From positions 1,364,001-1,428,000 of the forward strand of contig NZ_JAQSLN010000003.1 in assembly GCF_028649655.1 (NCBI RefSeq): a stretch of DNA of 64,000 nt, read 5' to 3'. The position numbers and the translations under genes are program-made. The notes beneath the pieces were generated by a model. The model worked only from the letters and a program-made list of their open reading frames with translations. It was not told the origin of the DNA and ran no database searches. Shown here piece by piece: positions 6,788 through 16,252 of the stretch (position 1 is its first letter; every line of letters begins with the position of its first letter). Source of the DNA: Halobacteriovorax sp. GB3. GTDB taxonomy: Bacteria; Bdellovibrionota; Bacteriovoracia; Bacteriovoracales; Bacteriovoracaceae.

Positions 6788-8473
6788 TTATTGTGTCTGG
6801 CAATCTAAGAATTTATTCGAATTACATTGGTCTAAGAGGTCTTGGTTTTTAGAATCAACTCTTAGAATGAGGTAGTTTTCTCTCGCTTGAAATTGTTCAA
6901 GACTATGAAGTGGATTGCCCTCAGCGTGAACAAAATTTAGCTTTGATAAATGAACAAGCGGATCTAAATTAGCAAGAAGGTTATCATAAACATAAAGAGT
7001 CTCTAGTTCATGCATATTCTCTAGACCTTCTAAATTCGTTAATCTATTTCCATCAAGATAGAGCATTCTAAAATTTGTGTAGTCTTTAAGTATTTTAACA
7101 GAGTCGAGATCAAGATCCGAAAGAGTTAGATCAATAAGATCCTTCAGCATCACATGGGCAATAGTGCAATCTTTCGTATTCGTTTTAAATAGAACTTCTT
7201 CTACGATAAGCTGGTCATTAGCAGAAGCTTGCTCCCCTTTTCTACAAGCAAGGTAGAACGGTGTTTTATAGTGATTATGTACTTGCTGCTCTTTTCCTAC
7301 AACTTCATAATGAGCGAGATCTATCTGCTCTAGCGGAATATTGTTTCCATCGAGTATAACTTTTTTAAGACCTTCTAGCTTGGTCAGTGAGGTAATTGAC
7401 TCAATTTTATTATCTGAAATATTAATTTTTTTTAAGTTGGAAAAGTATTTAAGAATGGAGAGATCATTGATTTTTTGATTTCTTAAATCGAGATCACTAA
7501 TCGTTGAACGGAGTGCATCTAGCTCACGACAATTCTTATTACCAAGAGTCCTTCTTAATGCATCAATTGTTAAAGACTGTGTTGAAGATGGTTTTTCACA
7601 GATTTCTATGAAGCTTCTCTTTTCACTTCTATTTAATTTCTCACAGAGTGAACTGATAGGACCAAAATCAACATCAACAAAATTTTTAAGCCAGCAAATA
7701 TGATCTGAAACAAGGCCGTAATAGTTTTCACCATCACTAGCTCCACATTCTCCTTTTACTCGACTTGCAACACCTAAGAGATGAGGAATCCCCTTATTAT
7801 ATACAAGAGCAGGCCCTCCGCTATCTCCTGAGCATGCACCTGTTTTATCACCATTGAGAATGATCTCATTTGCATAATTTTCTTGAATCGTCATCGATGT
7901 TTTATTTTTTGATCCAATAATGCTTTCACTTCCAAATGTACCAAGAACATTAACTTGATGACCAAATCCTACAATTTGAACTTCTTCTCCATTTTGTACT
8001 CTCTCCTTTAAGAGATTAATATCCGTTAGAATTTTCATTGGAGTGACATTTTTGACTGCACGATCAAGTTTTAAAATAGCAATATCATTTCGGCCTTTAT
8101 AATGATTCCTATAAAGCGGATGAGTTGCAGCACTCTTAATAGAATACTCTCCCTCAATTTCTACATTATCCTCTCCATCTCCAATATAGACCCTTGCTTG
8201 TTTAAAGTAGTCTTCAAATTTACCAGGAACTTCAACAGGTAAAACACAATGAGCTGCTGTAAGAACTGTTTGTTCATCAATAAGAGTTCCAGTGCACAGA
8301 ACATTTTTATGATAAGTGATCGCCACGACGTTTTTTAAATCATTGATAACCTTCGTTCCATTTACAATCGAGCCAAGATGGGCCTGAAACGTCGAGGGTG
8401 TCGAAGACTCCTTAGAACATCCTAATAAAAATGTCGTTGTAAGGAGTAATAGGATAACCATTTTTTGAATCAA
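6788..8473 (-). CDS. Trypsin-like serine protease fused to leucine-rich repeats, lipoprotein
   Basis: 561 residues. The TTG start at 8473 is supported by AGGAGG five bases upstream; an in-frame ATG at 8461 is 17 bases from it. A lipobox ends at Cys19 (LLGC). The S1 domain spans about 35-270: mature-type N-terminus IVNGTKV, His75 in TAAHC, Asp130 in NDIAIL, and Ser218 in GDSGGP, so the catalytic triad is complete. A glycine-poor linker with cysteines follows, then two groups of leucine-rich repeats of internalin-like spacing (about 325-400 and 450-530; for example NLKKINISDNKIESI and LETLYVYDNLLANL). LRRs usually bind protein, so this may be a surface protease with a built-in target-binding module. 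It is probably monocistronic. Confidence 0.88.
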   Translation of the reverse strand: MIQKMVILLLLTTTFLLGCSKESSTPSTFQAHLGSIVNGTKVINDLKNVVAITYHKNVLCTGTLIDEQTVLTAAHCVLPVEVPGKFEDYFKQARVYIGDGEDNVEIEGEYSIKSAATHPLYRNHYKGRNDIAILKLDRAVKNVTPMKILTDINLLKERVQNGEEVQIVGFGHQVNVLGTFGSESIIGSKNKTSMTIQENYANEIILNGDKTGACSGDSGGPALVYNKGIPHLLGVASRVKGECGASDGENYYGLVSDHICWLKNFVDVDFGPISSLCEKLNRSEKRSFIEICEKPSSTQSLTIDALRRTLGNKNCRELDALRSTISDLDLRNQKINDLSILKYFSNLKKINISDNKIESITSLTKLEGLKKVILDGNNIPLEQIDLAHYEVVGKEQQVHNHYKTPFYLACRKGEQASANDQLIVEEVLFKTNTKDCTIAHVMLKDLIDLTLSDLDLDSVKILKDYTNFRMLYLDGNRLTNLEGLENMHELETLYVYDNLLANLDPLVHLSKLNFVHAEGNPLHSLEQFQARENYLILRVDSKNQDLLDQCNSNKFLDCQTQ

Positions 8474-8596
8474 AGTATCCTCCTAGGAATAAAGAGAGGA
8501 TAGCGTAGAAAAGAATTTTAATGGGAAATCGTGAAAAATAAACTTAGTTGTCTAGAGAATGAACGGATTAATAAATCCAATAACTTAAACTTAAAA

Positions 8597-8614
8597 GGGG
8601 GGTATAATCCCCCC
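8597..8614 (-). terminator. Intrinsic terminator of the barrel/lipoprotein operon
   Basis: GGGGGG-TATAAT-CCCCCC, six G-C pairs, lies seven bases after the lipoprotein stop codon. On the minus strand it is followed by TTTTAAGTTTAAG. The TATAAT is the loop and is probably not a promoter. Confidence 0.75.
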
Positions 8615-8620
8615 TATATA

Positions 8621-9628
8621 TTACAAATTAAATGCTTCTTCCCCACGCAGGAGTTCACAACGAACTTTAGCGACCCAATTATGCAGATCTTGTTGTTGAA
8701 CGTCTCTAGCATAGCTAGATGATGGAGTTCCCTTAACAGTGTCAACACAGTGTTTAAGGGCCTTTCTATAGGCACTCTCTTTAGTGACACCTTTTTCAAA
8801 AACATCAATATAGTGATTGGCCTTATATTCTACTTCGTGATTAATCTTACACTGACCGATAACAAAGTCGTCGTACTCAAATTGGTATGTTCCTAAATTC
8901 CATCTCAATGATTGAATCCCAGAATTAACAATAGTTCCCAGACTATCTGTTACAACGCTACCTTGAAGTTCATTTTCACAAACTTCATATAATCTTGCTC
9001 TTGCAGCTTTTTCTTGTGGTTCAAATTCATATTTTTCAATGAAACCAAGATTATCATCAGCATCGTCAAAATCGACAAAGAGATTAATTGTTTTTTCTAG
9101 AGAGACTTCGCTTTGAAGACAAAGATTCTCTCCGTTTAAGTCACGATTTGAATCATAGTTCTTCTTATTAGGACTCCATGTCTTAACAGGAAGTTCATTT
9201 TTACTTTCAACAACGACTGGATAAATCCCTCTCTCACCTTCTCTGTCCTCACGAACATCGATAATAAAGTCACTACAATCACTATTTGTACAAATGAGAT
9301 TGACGTTGATATTCGTTGATCCTCTAACTAGCTCTAATTCACTAGTGTAAGGCCCATTTGGCTTGAAACCAACGAATTGAAGAGGTCTTTCATGACAAAG
9401 AGGAGTCACTTCAACAGTAATTAATTGTGTATAGTCTTGATCTTTAATAGCAAAAGAAACGTCTTTTATTCTCTTTGCAAGATAACTATTTCTATAGTTT
9501 TTCCAGTCATATGACGTATAACTTTGAACTTTACTAAGGTTCGTTAGATCTTGTTCTTTTTGAACGTCATTTTTCTTTCTTCCACAACCTGTAATTAGGG
9601 CACAGACTATTAAAATATAGCGAATCAT
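8621..9628 (-). CDS. Lipoprotein of unknown function
   Basis: 335 residues from the ATG at 9628, which has GGAG five bases upstream; a GTG two codons earlier is less well placed. A lipobox (ITGC) follows a short hydrophobic segment. The mature protein contains several Cys residues (CHERP, CTNSDC, LCLQ, VCEN, CKINH) and acidic stretches such as DFDDADDN. No family recognised. It overlaps the end of the preceding barrel gene by four bases, so the two are coupled and may form an outer-membrane protein plus lipoprotein pair. Confidence 0.65.
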   Translation of the reverse strand: MIRYILIVCALITGCGRKKNDVQKEQDLTNLSKVQSYTSYDWKNYRNSYLAKRIKDVSFAIKDQDYTQLITVEVTPLCHERPLQFVGFKPNGPYTSELELVRGSTNINVNLICTNSDCSDFIIDVREDREGERGIYPVVVESKNELPVKTWSPNKKNYDSNRDLNGENLCLQSEVSLEKTINLFVDFDDADDNLGFIEKYEFEPQEKAARARLYEVCENELQGSVVTDSLGTIVNSGIQSLRWNLGTYQFEYDDFVIGQCKINHEVEYKANHYIDVFEKGVTKESAYRKALKHCVDTVKGTPSSSYARDVQQQDLHNWVAKVRCELLRGEEAFNL

Positions 9629-10401
9629 TTCCACTCCAATGATGTTGATAAATTAAAACCAAAATTAACTTCTTTAATCGTATCGTTTGCAATGACGTTG
9701 TTATACTCCCTTCTAAATGGAGAAAGGACCGCAAACAGTTCAGCATTAAAACTTTCAAATTCTTTTGAGACATGTGGAATAACAACGACGCGATCATAAA
9801 CGACATTTTTATGTCCATTGCGTTGTCTATAAATCGATTCTTGCCTCCACTCGACTGAAGTACCGATAGAATAACTATCTTTGGCATAAGATAGATCAAG
9901 TCCAGCAGTAAGTTCATTATGAGGTGAATCATAGAGATCAGGAAGATCTCCCATATAGTGAATGACTTCTCCAAAAAGAGATAATTCAAAATTTTGGAAA
10001 AAACTTTGAGTCAAATTTAAACCAGCAGTGTGATAAGAATCAACAAGATCTCGCTCATTTAAGTCTCTGTCTTTAACAAAGTGGTAGCTATAGCTTAATT
10101 CACCAGTTAGAGAACTCGTTAAATCACCTGCTAAAGAAAACTTAGGACCAAAACTATTAAAGCGAGTTGCCGGCCCCTCTTCTCTTTCTACTTCATGAGT
10201 AAATTTAGAAAAGGCCCCAAAACTTAGTGGTCCAATCTCGATAAAAAGACTTTCAATATTTAATTCAGTACCATAAGAACTGACTTGTCTCTCATCGTTT
10301 CGATCAGATTCACTCTCAAGAGAGATATCAATTTTAGGAACAAAGCCCGTAGCAAAAGTAGTACTTGAAATAAGTAATAATAAGAGTGCTGTTTTTTTCA
10401 T
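9625..10401 (-). CDS. Predicted outer-membrane beta-barrel protein
   Basis: 258 residues with a signal peptide (MKKTALLLLLISSTTFA) and alternating amphipathic strands throughout: LSFGAFSKFTHEV, LTGELSYSYHFV, FELSLFGEVIHYM and others. The C-terminus is a final strand NFGFNLSTSLEWK with aromatic Trp one residue from the end, as in barrels recognised by BamA. No specific family recognised. No Shine-Dalgarno is visible, and the predicted -10 element is only six bases from the ATG, so the mRNA may be leaderless. A lipoprotein gene follows with a four-base overlap. Confidence 0.7.
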   Translation of the reverse strand: MKKTALLLLLISSTTFATGFVPKIDISLESESDRNDERQVSSYGTELNIESLFIEIGPLSFGAFSKFTHEVEREEGPATRFNSFGPKFSLAGDLTSSLTGELSYSYHFVKDRDLNERDLVDSYHTAGLNLTQSFFQNFELSLFGEVIHYMGDLPDLYDSPHNELTAGLDLSYAKDSYSIGTSVEWRQESIYRQRNGHKNVVYDRVVVIPHVSKEFESFNAELFAVLSPFRREYNNVIANDTIKEVNFGFNLSTSLEWK

Positions 10402-10407
10402 AAGCTG

Positions 10408-10436
10408 AGATTAAGACATAAAGTTTTAACGCTCAA
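10408..10436 (-). promoter_or_regulatory. Predicted promoter of the beta-barrel operon
   Basis: On the minus strand, TTGAGC (10436-10431), a 17-base spacer, then TAATCT (10413-10408). A start seven bases downstream would coincide with the ATG at 10401. Confidence 0.4.
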
Positions 10437-10517
10437 ACTTTTATTCACTTAATATAATTTTTATATACACCGTCTTCTTTTATTGCACAAAGAACTCAGT
10501 TCAAAGATATTTTCCCT

Positions 10518-11870
10518 ATGAAAATGTTTATAATTTTATTTACTTATATTGCTCTAACCGCACAATCCTTAGCTCATGGTCACCATGGCCACGATAAAGA
10601 TGAGCTTCTTCAGGCCTACCGTGATCTCTTTCAGTCCCTCGAGGTTTCATCACCTCTTAAAGGTAAAGCAATTGATGACGAGATTCAAAAAGTTGTGATC
10701 AAAGTTGGAGAGAGTTCATTCTCTTTGCCAGAAACAGTTGTTGCAGATTTAGTTAAGACACAACTTGAAGCCTATGAGGAAACAATTCGTGAGTATTGTG
10801 AATGTGATATCACAGAACTTAAAAAAGAAAATAAAAAGCGTCTTCCATCCATGATTAAAAAGGTTGTCACTTTTCTACCTGAGATCGGTCACATTCTCTC
10901 TGATATGCTTTGGACAGAAGTTGCAGGTTTTAAACGCTATGGAATCACTTACATTATCGTTTCAACTATTGGTGAAATTATCGATCACAACATTAGTCCA
11001 GTTCCTCTATGTAAGTTCATCGCTTTCTTATCAAGGGCCATTTCAGATAAAATCAAAACAACAGGAACACTTCTTTGGCCTTTTGATACGAATATTGGAC
11101 CTTCAACAAAAATCAAAGCTCTCTACAGTCGAATTAAGTATAGAAGAATGTATAAAACGAAATGGGAGACAACTCTCTTTCACGCTGCCAATACGCTAGA
11201 TGAAGAAGACAAGAAATCATTAACATTCTGGCAAACAATTGAGTCGAAAATGAGAAAATTAGAGCCTGGCTATCTCGCTCTACAAAAATTTCCTAAGGCC
11301 TTTAAAGGATCAAATCAATCACTAGAGCATGTAGATCTTCTTTCAGAAGTTAGTGTTGCCCTTAGAACACTCTCTCCAATGGAGAAAATGTGGTACACAG
11401 ATCGACTAATGGAATATTACAACTTCACATATCTTCTCTTACTAGAAAATGGAAAAATTATTAAAAAGAAACATAAAATGAGCAAATCAAATTATTTCAA
11501 GCTTCAATGGAATATTGGTAACTATGGAGCAAAGATTGATAAGCTTAAGATTCTCCTCTATGCTGCGAGTGGAACTAAAGATCAAAAGAAAATTTCTAAA
11601 CTCAATGAAAAGATTCAAAAGCATATCGGCGAACTTCACAGTGAGTACGCTCAATACCAAGATCTATTTTCAAATGTTGATGAAAACTGGAAGCCGTATT
11701 CTAAAATTAAATTCACTAAGACAGAAAAGACTCTAGAAGGAAAAGAAAAATCAAAATGTTTTAAGTTAATGGGAAAAGTCTTTAACTTTAAAACAGCATT
11801 TTGGTCTTCTGTAGCTTTTGGAACCTACCAATTTATCAACTCGGAAGGTACGACTAAAGGTCATTGGTAA
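10518..11870 (+). CDS. Large secreted protein of unknown function
   Basis: 450 residues with a signal peptide ending near SLAHG; the mature N-terminus carries a His-rich HGHHGHD stretch. The rest is mostly helical and basic, with a hydrophobic stretch near 130-165 and a further one at the C-terminus (KTAFWSSVAFGTYQF). No catalytic motif or family recognised. The gene stands alone on the plus strand between minus-strand genes. The leading His cluster could bind a metal ion, but it could also be incidental. Confidence 0.6.
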   Translation: MKMFIILFTYIALTAQSLAHGHHGHDKDELLQAYRDLFQSLEVSSPLKGKAIDDEIQKVVIKVGESSFSLPETVVADLVKTQLEAYEETIREYCECDITELKKENKKRLPSMIKKVVTFLPEIGHILSDMLWTEVAGFKRYGITYIIVSTIGEIIDHNISPVPLCKFIAFLSRAISDKIKTTGTLLWPFDTNIGPSTKIKALYSRIKYRRMYKTKWETTLFHAANTLDEEDKKSLTFWQTIESKMRKLEPGYLALQKFPKAFKGSNQSLEHVDLLSEVSVALRTLSPMEKMWYTDRLMEYYNFTYLLLLENGKIIKKKHKMSKSNYFKLQWNIGNYGAKIDKLKILLYAASGTKDQKKISKLNEKIQKHIGELHSEYAQYQDLFSNVDENWKPYSKIKFTKTEKTLEGKEKSKCFKLMGKVFNFKTAFWSSVAFGTYQFINSEGTTKGHW

Positions 11871-11893
11871 TTGACAACAATCATTGCTGTCAA
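11871..11893 (+). terminator. Weak hairpin after the large secreted protein gene
   Basis: TTGACAACA-ATCAT-TGCTGTCAA forms a nine-pair stem with one mismatch directly after the stop codon, followed by ATAAATTT. It could serve either converging gene. Confidence 0.4.
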
Positions 11894-11899
11894 ATAAAT

Positions 11900-12607
11900 T
11901 TAAAAATCTGCACCAACGGCTTGAAGAACTTTAAGTGTCTTAGAATCAGACACCCAAAAAGCAAAGCTCTTAGATTTTTCTAATGTTTTTTTGTCAAATT
12001 GTAATTGGCATGTGTTTAAGGAGCGATCACTTTCCATCTTACTTGATCGCAAGTTTATGACGACAAATTCATGAATAAGTTTTCGGCCCGAATTTTCACC
12101 ACTTGTAATATTTCTGACCTCAGTGTTCTTCATTAAAGCACCATAGCAAGTCAAATCCTCACCTTTATTAATTTGAACCTTAGCTACGCCTTTTACTTCA
12201 TCAAAATCAACAATAAGTACGTAAGAAGAGTCTTCTTCATCGAATCTAGGCTTCCTAAAGCGCCAGTATCGATTATTATTTCCATTGCTAATGATCTGAG
12301 GTGTGTAAACACCAGATTTTAAAACTTTATTGTAATTGTATTGTCTTTGCGTAAAGACTCGCTTTGAAAAAGGGTCTTTCCAATTAAGATGATTCCAATA
12401 GTCCACATGAAATTCCAACGGGATAACTTTCTTCCAAAGTAAGTCAGACTCTCGAAAAGAATTCAACCACTTTTCAGCAGCTGGACAACTTGAACAACTT
12501 TCTGACGTATAAAGTTCAAGCAAATATTTTTTATTCGCTTTAGAATTCAATTTTAGAGCAAGTGATTGATTAATCATAAAAAGGAAAATGATTATTATTT
12601 TACTCAT
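11900..12607 (-). CDS. DUF1223 thioredoxin-fold protein, secreted
   Basis: 235 residues with a signal peptide ending near SLA. The family pattern is clear: LLELYTSESCSSCPAAEKW with the CxxC pair Cys38 and Cys41, then PLEFHVDYWNHLNWKDPF, RQYNYN, and VYTPQIISNG. DUF1223 proteins have a thioredoxin-like fold and are exported; their redox partner and substrate are not known. A role in periplasmic disulfide chemistry is possible. Single gene, tail to tail with the upstream plus-strand gene. Confidence 0.85.
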   Translation of the reverse strand: MSKIIIIFLFMINQSLALKLNSKANKKYLLELYTSESCSSCPAAEKWLNSFRESDLLWKKVIPLEFHVDYWNHLNWKDPFSKRVFTQRQYNYNKVLKSGVYTPQIISNGNNNRYWRFRKPRFDEEDSSYVLIVDFDEVKGVAKVQINKGEDLTCYGALMKNTEVRNITSGENSGRKLIHEFVVINLRSSKMESDRSLNTCQLQFDKKTLEKSKSFAFWVSDSKTLKVLQAVGADF

Positions 12608-12732
12608 CTTAATTCTCCTTTTCTCCCCTACTACTAAGTGTTTTAGGGTAGTATTTTGTTACTCTTTTTTCGATCTTATATCTAAAGAACAAGGTGATAA
12701 AACCGATAAGTAGCAACATCAAAAGGGACATC

Positions 12733-13080
12733 ATGTATTCGATAAAAGCTGTATTCTATTTTTCTCTTTTCACACTAGCTTCTTGTAATTCCTCTCTTCC
12801 AAGAGTTGGTTACTCGGAAGAGGCATGTATTGAAGAGACAAATATCAAATACAGAAATATCGCGAGTCTTGGAAAAACCGTCTACAAATTAGAAAAGATT
12901 CACGACGATGGTCTCATCGTATCAGTGTGGCACGGTAATGATTGGTATTATCAAGGAAAGAAAGATCGAACAATTTTTCACGACACGCCGATCTTCAAAT
13001 ATAAGGATACAAATTGTCCTGACAATAAAGGAGCAGATGCTTCTCTAAGTTCTAGACTCAAGCAGCTCCGCTCCAATTAA
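12733..13080 (+). CDS. Small lipoprotein, unknown function
   Basis: 115 residues from the ATG at 12733, preceded by GGGA five bases upstream; an in-frame GTG at 12694 would add 13 residues before the signal peptide and has no clear ribosome site. The lipobox is LASC. The mature part is about 95 residues with two further cysteines and several aromatic residues (WHGNDWYY). No family recognised. Confidence 0.6.
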   Translation: MYSIKAVFYFSLFTLASCNSSLPRVGYSEEACIEETNIKYRNIASLGKTVYKLEKIHDDGLIVSVWHGNDWYYQGKKDRTIFHDTPIFKYKDTNCPDNKGADASLSSRLKQLRSN

Positions 13081-13083
13081 TTC

Positions 13084-15333
13084 TTATTTCTCTTCAACTT
13101 CTTCTAAGAGTCTAGGATAACCTGACTTTAAATAACGAACACTAATGACTTTAAAAAGAGAGACACCTTTATCTTTAATGATATCCTCTTTAACTTCTCT
13201 ATTCTCATTAAGTTCTGCAACTTTTTTTGCATTCATCGCAATTTGTTTTTCTTTATCATCTTCTTCTAAATCAAGAGAGAATCCCCCAGAACCTTTTCCT
13301 GTTCCAAGTTTTGTCGCTCCCGTTCTCTTCGCCAAATTCTTTTTAAGTTCTTCTTGTAACTTCTTATCAGCAAGAGCCTTTTTAGCTGCATCATCTCCAG
13401 ATACAGGAGCAGATATCCCTGCACTAGCTAAGAAACTTGATGGTGTTTGACCATTTCTTTTTAATGCACGACTTACAGCGTTTCTCATATCGTTTGTAAA
13501 CTTATCAGTTAATGTATTAAAGTCGCGATCATCAATTCCCGCTTTCTTTTGTGCTTCTGCCAATTTCTTTCTAATCTTATTATTTAAATTTTTGATGGCG
13601 CCATTCTTACCTGCAAGTTCATTAACGGCATCAAGGCTTGCACCACTTAAACTTGAACTTCCCTGCAGACTATCTGCAACTTTAGTTGAAAGAGCTCCTG
13701 CACTTGTTAATCCAGCAGGAAATTGAGAAAGATATTTAGATTTCTCTAGCATTTTTTCAACACTAGCACACTTACCAGCTTCAGACCCTTCAGCAATACA
13801 AGAGAGTTTATCTGAACCATTTGTGATATTAATCTTTCTACCCTTTGCTAGTTTTACAAATTTACCATTTGCAAGTCTCTCATATTTCCCTGGATCATTA
13901 TCCCCTGTAGCGTAACGATTCATTCTTTCAATAATCTTATCAATCTTTTCAATATTATCTTCGGATGTCTTAATAATCTTATCAGTTGTCTTAGAAGCGA
14001 GAAGAGAGAGAACGGCCATTCCGGCATAAGAAATTGCACGTCCCTCAGGGTGAGCAAGCCAAAGATCAAGAGCTTGACCTTGAGTCATTGTAACTCCCAT
14101 AAAAACAGCAGCTGCGGCACCTATAAGTCCAAATGCTCCAGCATGTGCCTTTGGAAAAACTAAATCGAAACCTTTTTCAACAGCATACGATAGAAGACCT
14201 TGCTCTTCTTTTGTACTAACATAATTCAAGTTCTTATTAAAATTTTCATAGTCCTTCAATGATGAGGTCTTGAGCTCCCCATTGTTAAAACGTAGTTGAT
14301 CACGATAGGCAAAGTAATCATTTCTTGAAATGATATTACCCTCGAACTTTTTAACTGCAGGAAAGTTTTTGTCTATTAATTTAGGAATTCCAAAACGATC
14401 AATATTAACACTCTCTTTTGAGTTTTGAATCGCCATGAATTCGTCTTTTATTTCTTCAATAAAAGATTCACTCTTAAAAAGACTCGCAATATATTTTTCT
14501 TCTAATGAATTTGGATTACTATATGCTGTTGTTGGTGCACAGGCTGTATTGAAATATGCTTCGAATGCTTTTTCAGTAGTACATGCAACAACTGCAGCTG
14601 AAGTCGTTCCCATTGAAGCCGTAGCTTCTGCAGCACATGTCGAATTCATCGCAACAGAAATCGCTATAAGTTTAGCCTTTTTAGCAGTAGAGCTAACAGG
14701 GGCTTTTACAATCGCACCCTTTTTAATTGCAACAGCGGCAGTACCAGGACCACAGTGCGCACAACCGGCGGTTGCCGTAATGTCTTGAATTCCTGAAAAA
14801 GCTGCCATAGCTGAAGCTATCCCAAGTCCAGCTGTCGCGGCCATTTGAATAGTTTTCTTCGTCTGTGCTGTTTTTATGACATCTTGATAACCTTTTTTCT
14901 GTTGCTGTAAGAGCTCTACCTGCTTTTCATTAGTAGAACCATCGTCACTGATAACATATTTCAATTGTTCATCTTTTAATTTCTTATACTGAGTCGTTGA
15001 ATAAATCTCCCCAGCAACATAGGCAATCCCCGCAGCAGCGGCAACAAGAGTATCCGTTGGGTTTGGCTTACAAAGAATGATCTGTCTTGAAACAATATAA
15101 CCAATCGCCATCATCGTAATGAGATTGAGAAAATTCTCACTATCTGTATCGACTTCACTTAACTGAGCATCTTTAGTTTTAGTTCTCGCTTGAGGTTCCT
15201 CAGAGTTTGTGGTGTTCGAACTTTCCTGTGCATAAGCACTTCGAATCGCCTCAACTTTTAGACTATCAACTGAAAAGGTCAGTTGTAGGTGGAACAGAGA
15301 AAGGGCGCTTAGTAGATAGACTAGTTTTTTCAT
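13084..15333 (-). CDS. Large secreted or envelope protein, unknown function
   Basis: 749 residues with an N-terminal signal segment and a probable cleavage after AYA near residue 35. It contains several hydrophobic, Ala/Gly-rich stretches (about 70-110, 160-200, 395-450) that could be membrane helices, a Cys-rich patch around 185-265 (GCAHCGPG, CAAEA, ACTTEK, ACAPT), and a Lys-rich helical C-terminal third. No domain family recognised. A second AHAG motif precedes the 395-450 hydrophobic block and resembles a signal-peptidase site. It lies three bases from the converging lipoprotein gene. The function is unknown. Confidence 0.6.
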   Translation of the reverse strand: MKKLVYLLSALSLFHLQLTFSVDSLKVEAIRSAYAQESSNTTNSEEPQARTKTKDAQLSEVDTDSENFLNLITMMAIGYIVSRQIILCKPNPTDTLVAAAAGIAYVAGEIYSTTQYKKLKDEQLKYVISDDGSTNEKQVELLQQQKKGYQDVIKTAQTKKTIQMAATAGLGIASAMAAFSGIQDITATAGCAHCGPGTAAVAIKKGAIVKAPVSSTAKKAKLIAISVAMNSTCAAEATASMGTTSAAVVACTTEKAFEAYFNTACAPTTAYSNPNSLEEKYIASLFKSESFIEEIKDEFMAIQNSKESVNIDRFGIPKLIDKNFPAVKKFEGNIISRNDYFAYRDQLRFNNGELKTSSLKDYENFNKNLNYVSTKEEQGLLSYAVEKGFDLVFPKAHAGAFGLIGAAAAVFMGVTMTQGQALDLWLAHPEGRAISYAGMAVLSLLASKTTDKIIKTSEDNIEKIDKIIERMNRYATGDNDPGKYERLANGKFVKLAKGRKINITNGSDKLSCIAEGSEAGKCASVEKMLEKSKYLSQFPAGLTSAGALSTKVADSLQGSSSLSGASLDAVNELAGKNGAIKNLNNKIRKKLAEAQKKAGIDDRDFNTLTDKFTNDMRNAVSRALKRNGQTPSSFLASAGISAPVSGDDAAKKALADKKLQEELKKNLAKRTGATKLGTGKGSGGFSLDLEEDDKEKQIAMNAKKVAELNENREVKEDIIKDKGVSLFKVISVRYLKSGYPRLLEEVEEK

Positions 15334-15480
15334 AAGATTCGTTTCCTAATGGTTGTTTCTTATTTTATGATACAACGCAACAGGATCACATAGAATCAGG
15401 TAGATAGTCCCTACTTTCTTTTATTTTCAACGAGTTAGCTTTTTCTAGTTCAGAAAATTACCTGAGAAAAGAAGTTGGCA

Positions 15481-16248
15481 TTAATCAATGATGATTTTTC
15501 TGTTCTTCTTTGGAATGATCTTCATCTCTTTAGGCCTACTCGGCCTTTTAACACCCCTATTGCTTGGAACAGAGGGATCAGTCGAACAGAACAGTTGAAA
15601 ATCCACATGCTTTTTAAAAACCTTTAAAAGAGCATCTTGTTTACCATTGAGACTTTCAAGTCCAGCTCGATCCATTTCCTCTAGTAGAAAGTGAATGGAC
15701 TCTAATGTTGAAAGACAGTACTTATCAGGTTGATGCTTGATAAGAAAATTACTCTTCTTATTTGGCGTAAAACAAAGCCTTGGAAGAGGCCTAATGTTTT
15801 CACTAACCGTCATCATCTTTTTAGCACAAGGCCAAGTTCCATCGATAACAAAAACAAGGAGCTTTTTCCCCTCTGGTAAATTCAACTCTCCAATATCATC
15901 TTCAGAGACATTAAAGGCCTTCTCTCCAGGATAGAGTACCATCGGATAGTAAGTTGGATCTGCCAGAAGTTCATTGACTCTTTTATCGTTAGTAAAATCA
16001 ACTCCAACGATAATCTCAGAGCTCTTGAGAGTCGCGACCGTCATTCTACCTGTTCCGAGTTTTTCTTTCTTCGCTTCTTTAATATGCATAAGAAGAACAA
16101 AGTGAGCTTGTGTTTCAAATGGATCAATTGCGTCACATAAGCAAATATGTTTTGGACGATAGCACGTGTAACACTTATCTCTTTCTGGTCTCTCATTGAG
16201 CTTAGAAAGGAGTTCTTTCTTCTTTTGGAGGTAGTCGGCCGCTTTCAT
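15481..16248 (-). CDS. DTW-domain protein, tRNA-uridine aminocarboxypropyltransferase (TapT-like)
   Basis: 255 residues from the ATG at 16248, five bases after the stop of the ArsC-like gene; a longer frame to 16305 would overlap that gene by 53 bases. A small Cys cluster (Cys26, Cys29, Cys36, Cys38, around RP at 31-32) is followed by GTGRMT, VLYPGEKA, the defining DGTW at 136-139, and PNKKSNFLIKHQP. This is the DTW family, whose characterised members add the aminocarboxypropyl group of SAM to uridine in tRNA (acp3U). The C-terminal tail is Lys/Arg-rich, suiting RNA binding. It is the last gene of a four-gene minus-strand group. Confidence 0.88.
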   Translation of the reverse strand: MKAADYLQKKKELLSKLNERPERDKCYTCYRPKHICLCDAIDPFETQAHFVLLMHIKEAKKEKLGTGRMTVATLKSSEIIVGVDFTNDKRVNELLADPTYYPMVLYPGEKAFNVSEDDIGELNLPEGKKLLVFVIDGTWPCAKKMMTVSENIRPLPRLCFTPNKKSNFLIKHQPDKYCLSTLESIHFLLEEMDRAGLESLNGKQDALLKVFKKHVDFQLFCSTDPSVPSNRGVKRPSRPKEMKIIPKKNRKIIID

Positions 16249-16252
16249 TTGT

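Noticed and set aside
8603-8608. TATAAT as a -10 promoter element
   Set aside because: It is the loop of a perfect G6/C6 terminator hairpin and has no -35 partner pointing to a gene.
9567-9989. 140-codon frame overlapping the beta-barrel and lipoprotein genes
   Set aside because: Third-frame shadow crossing two well-supported genes.
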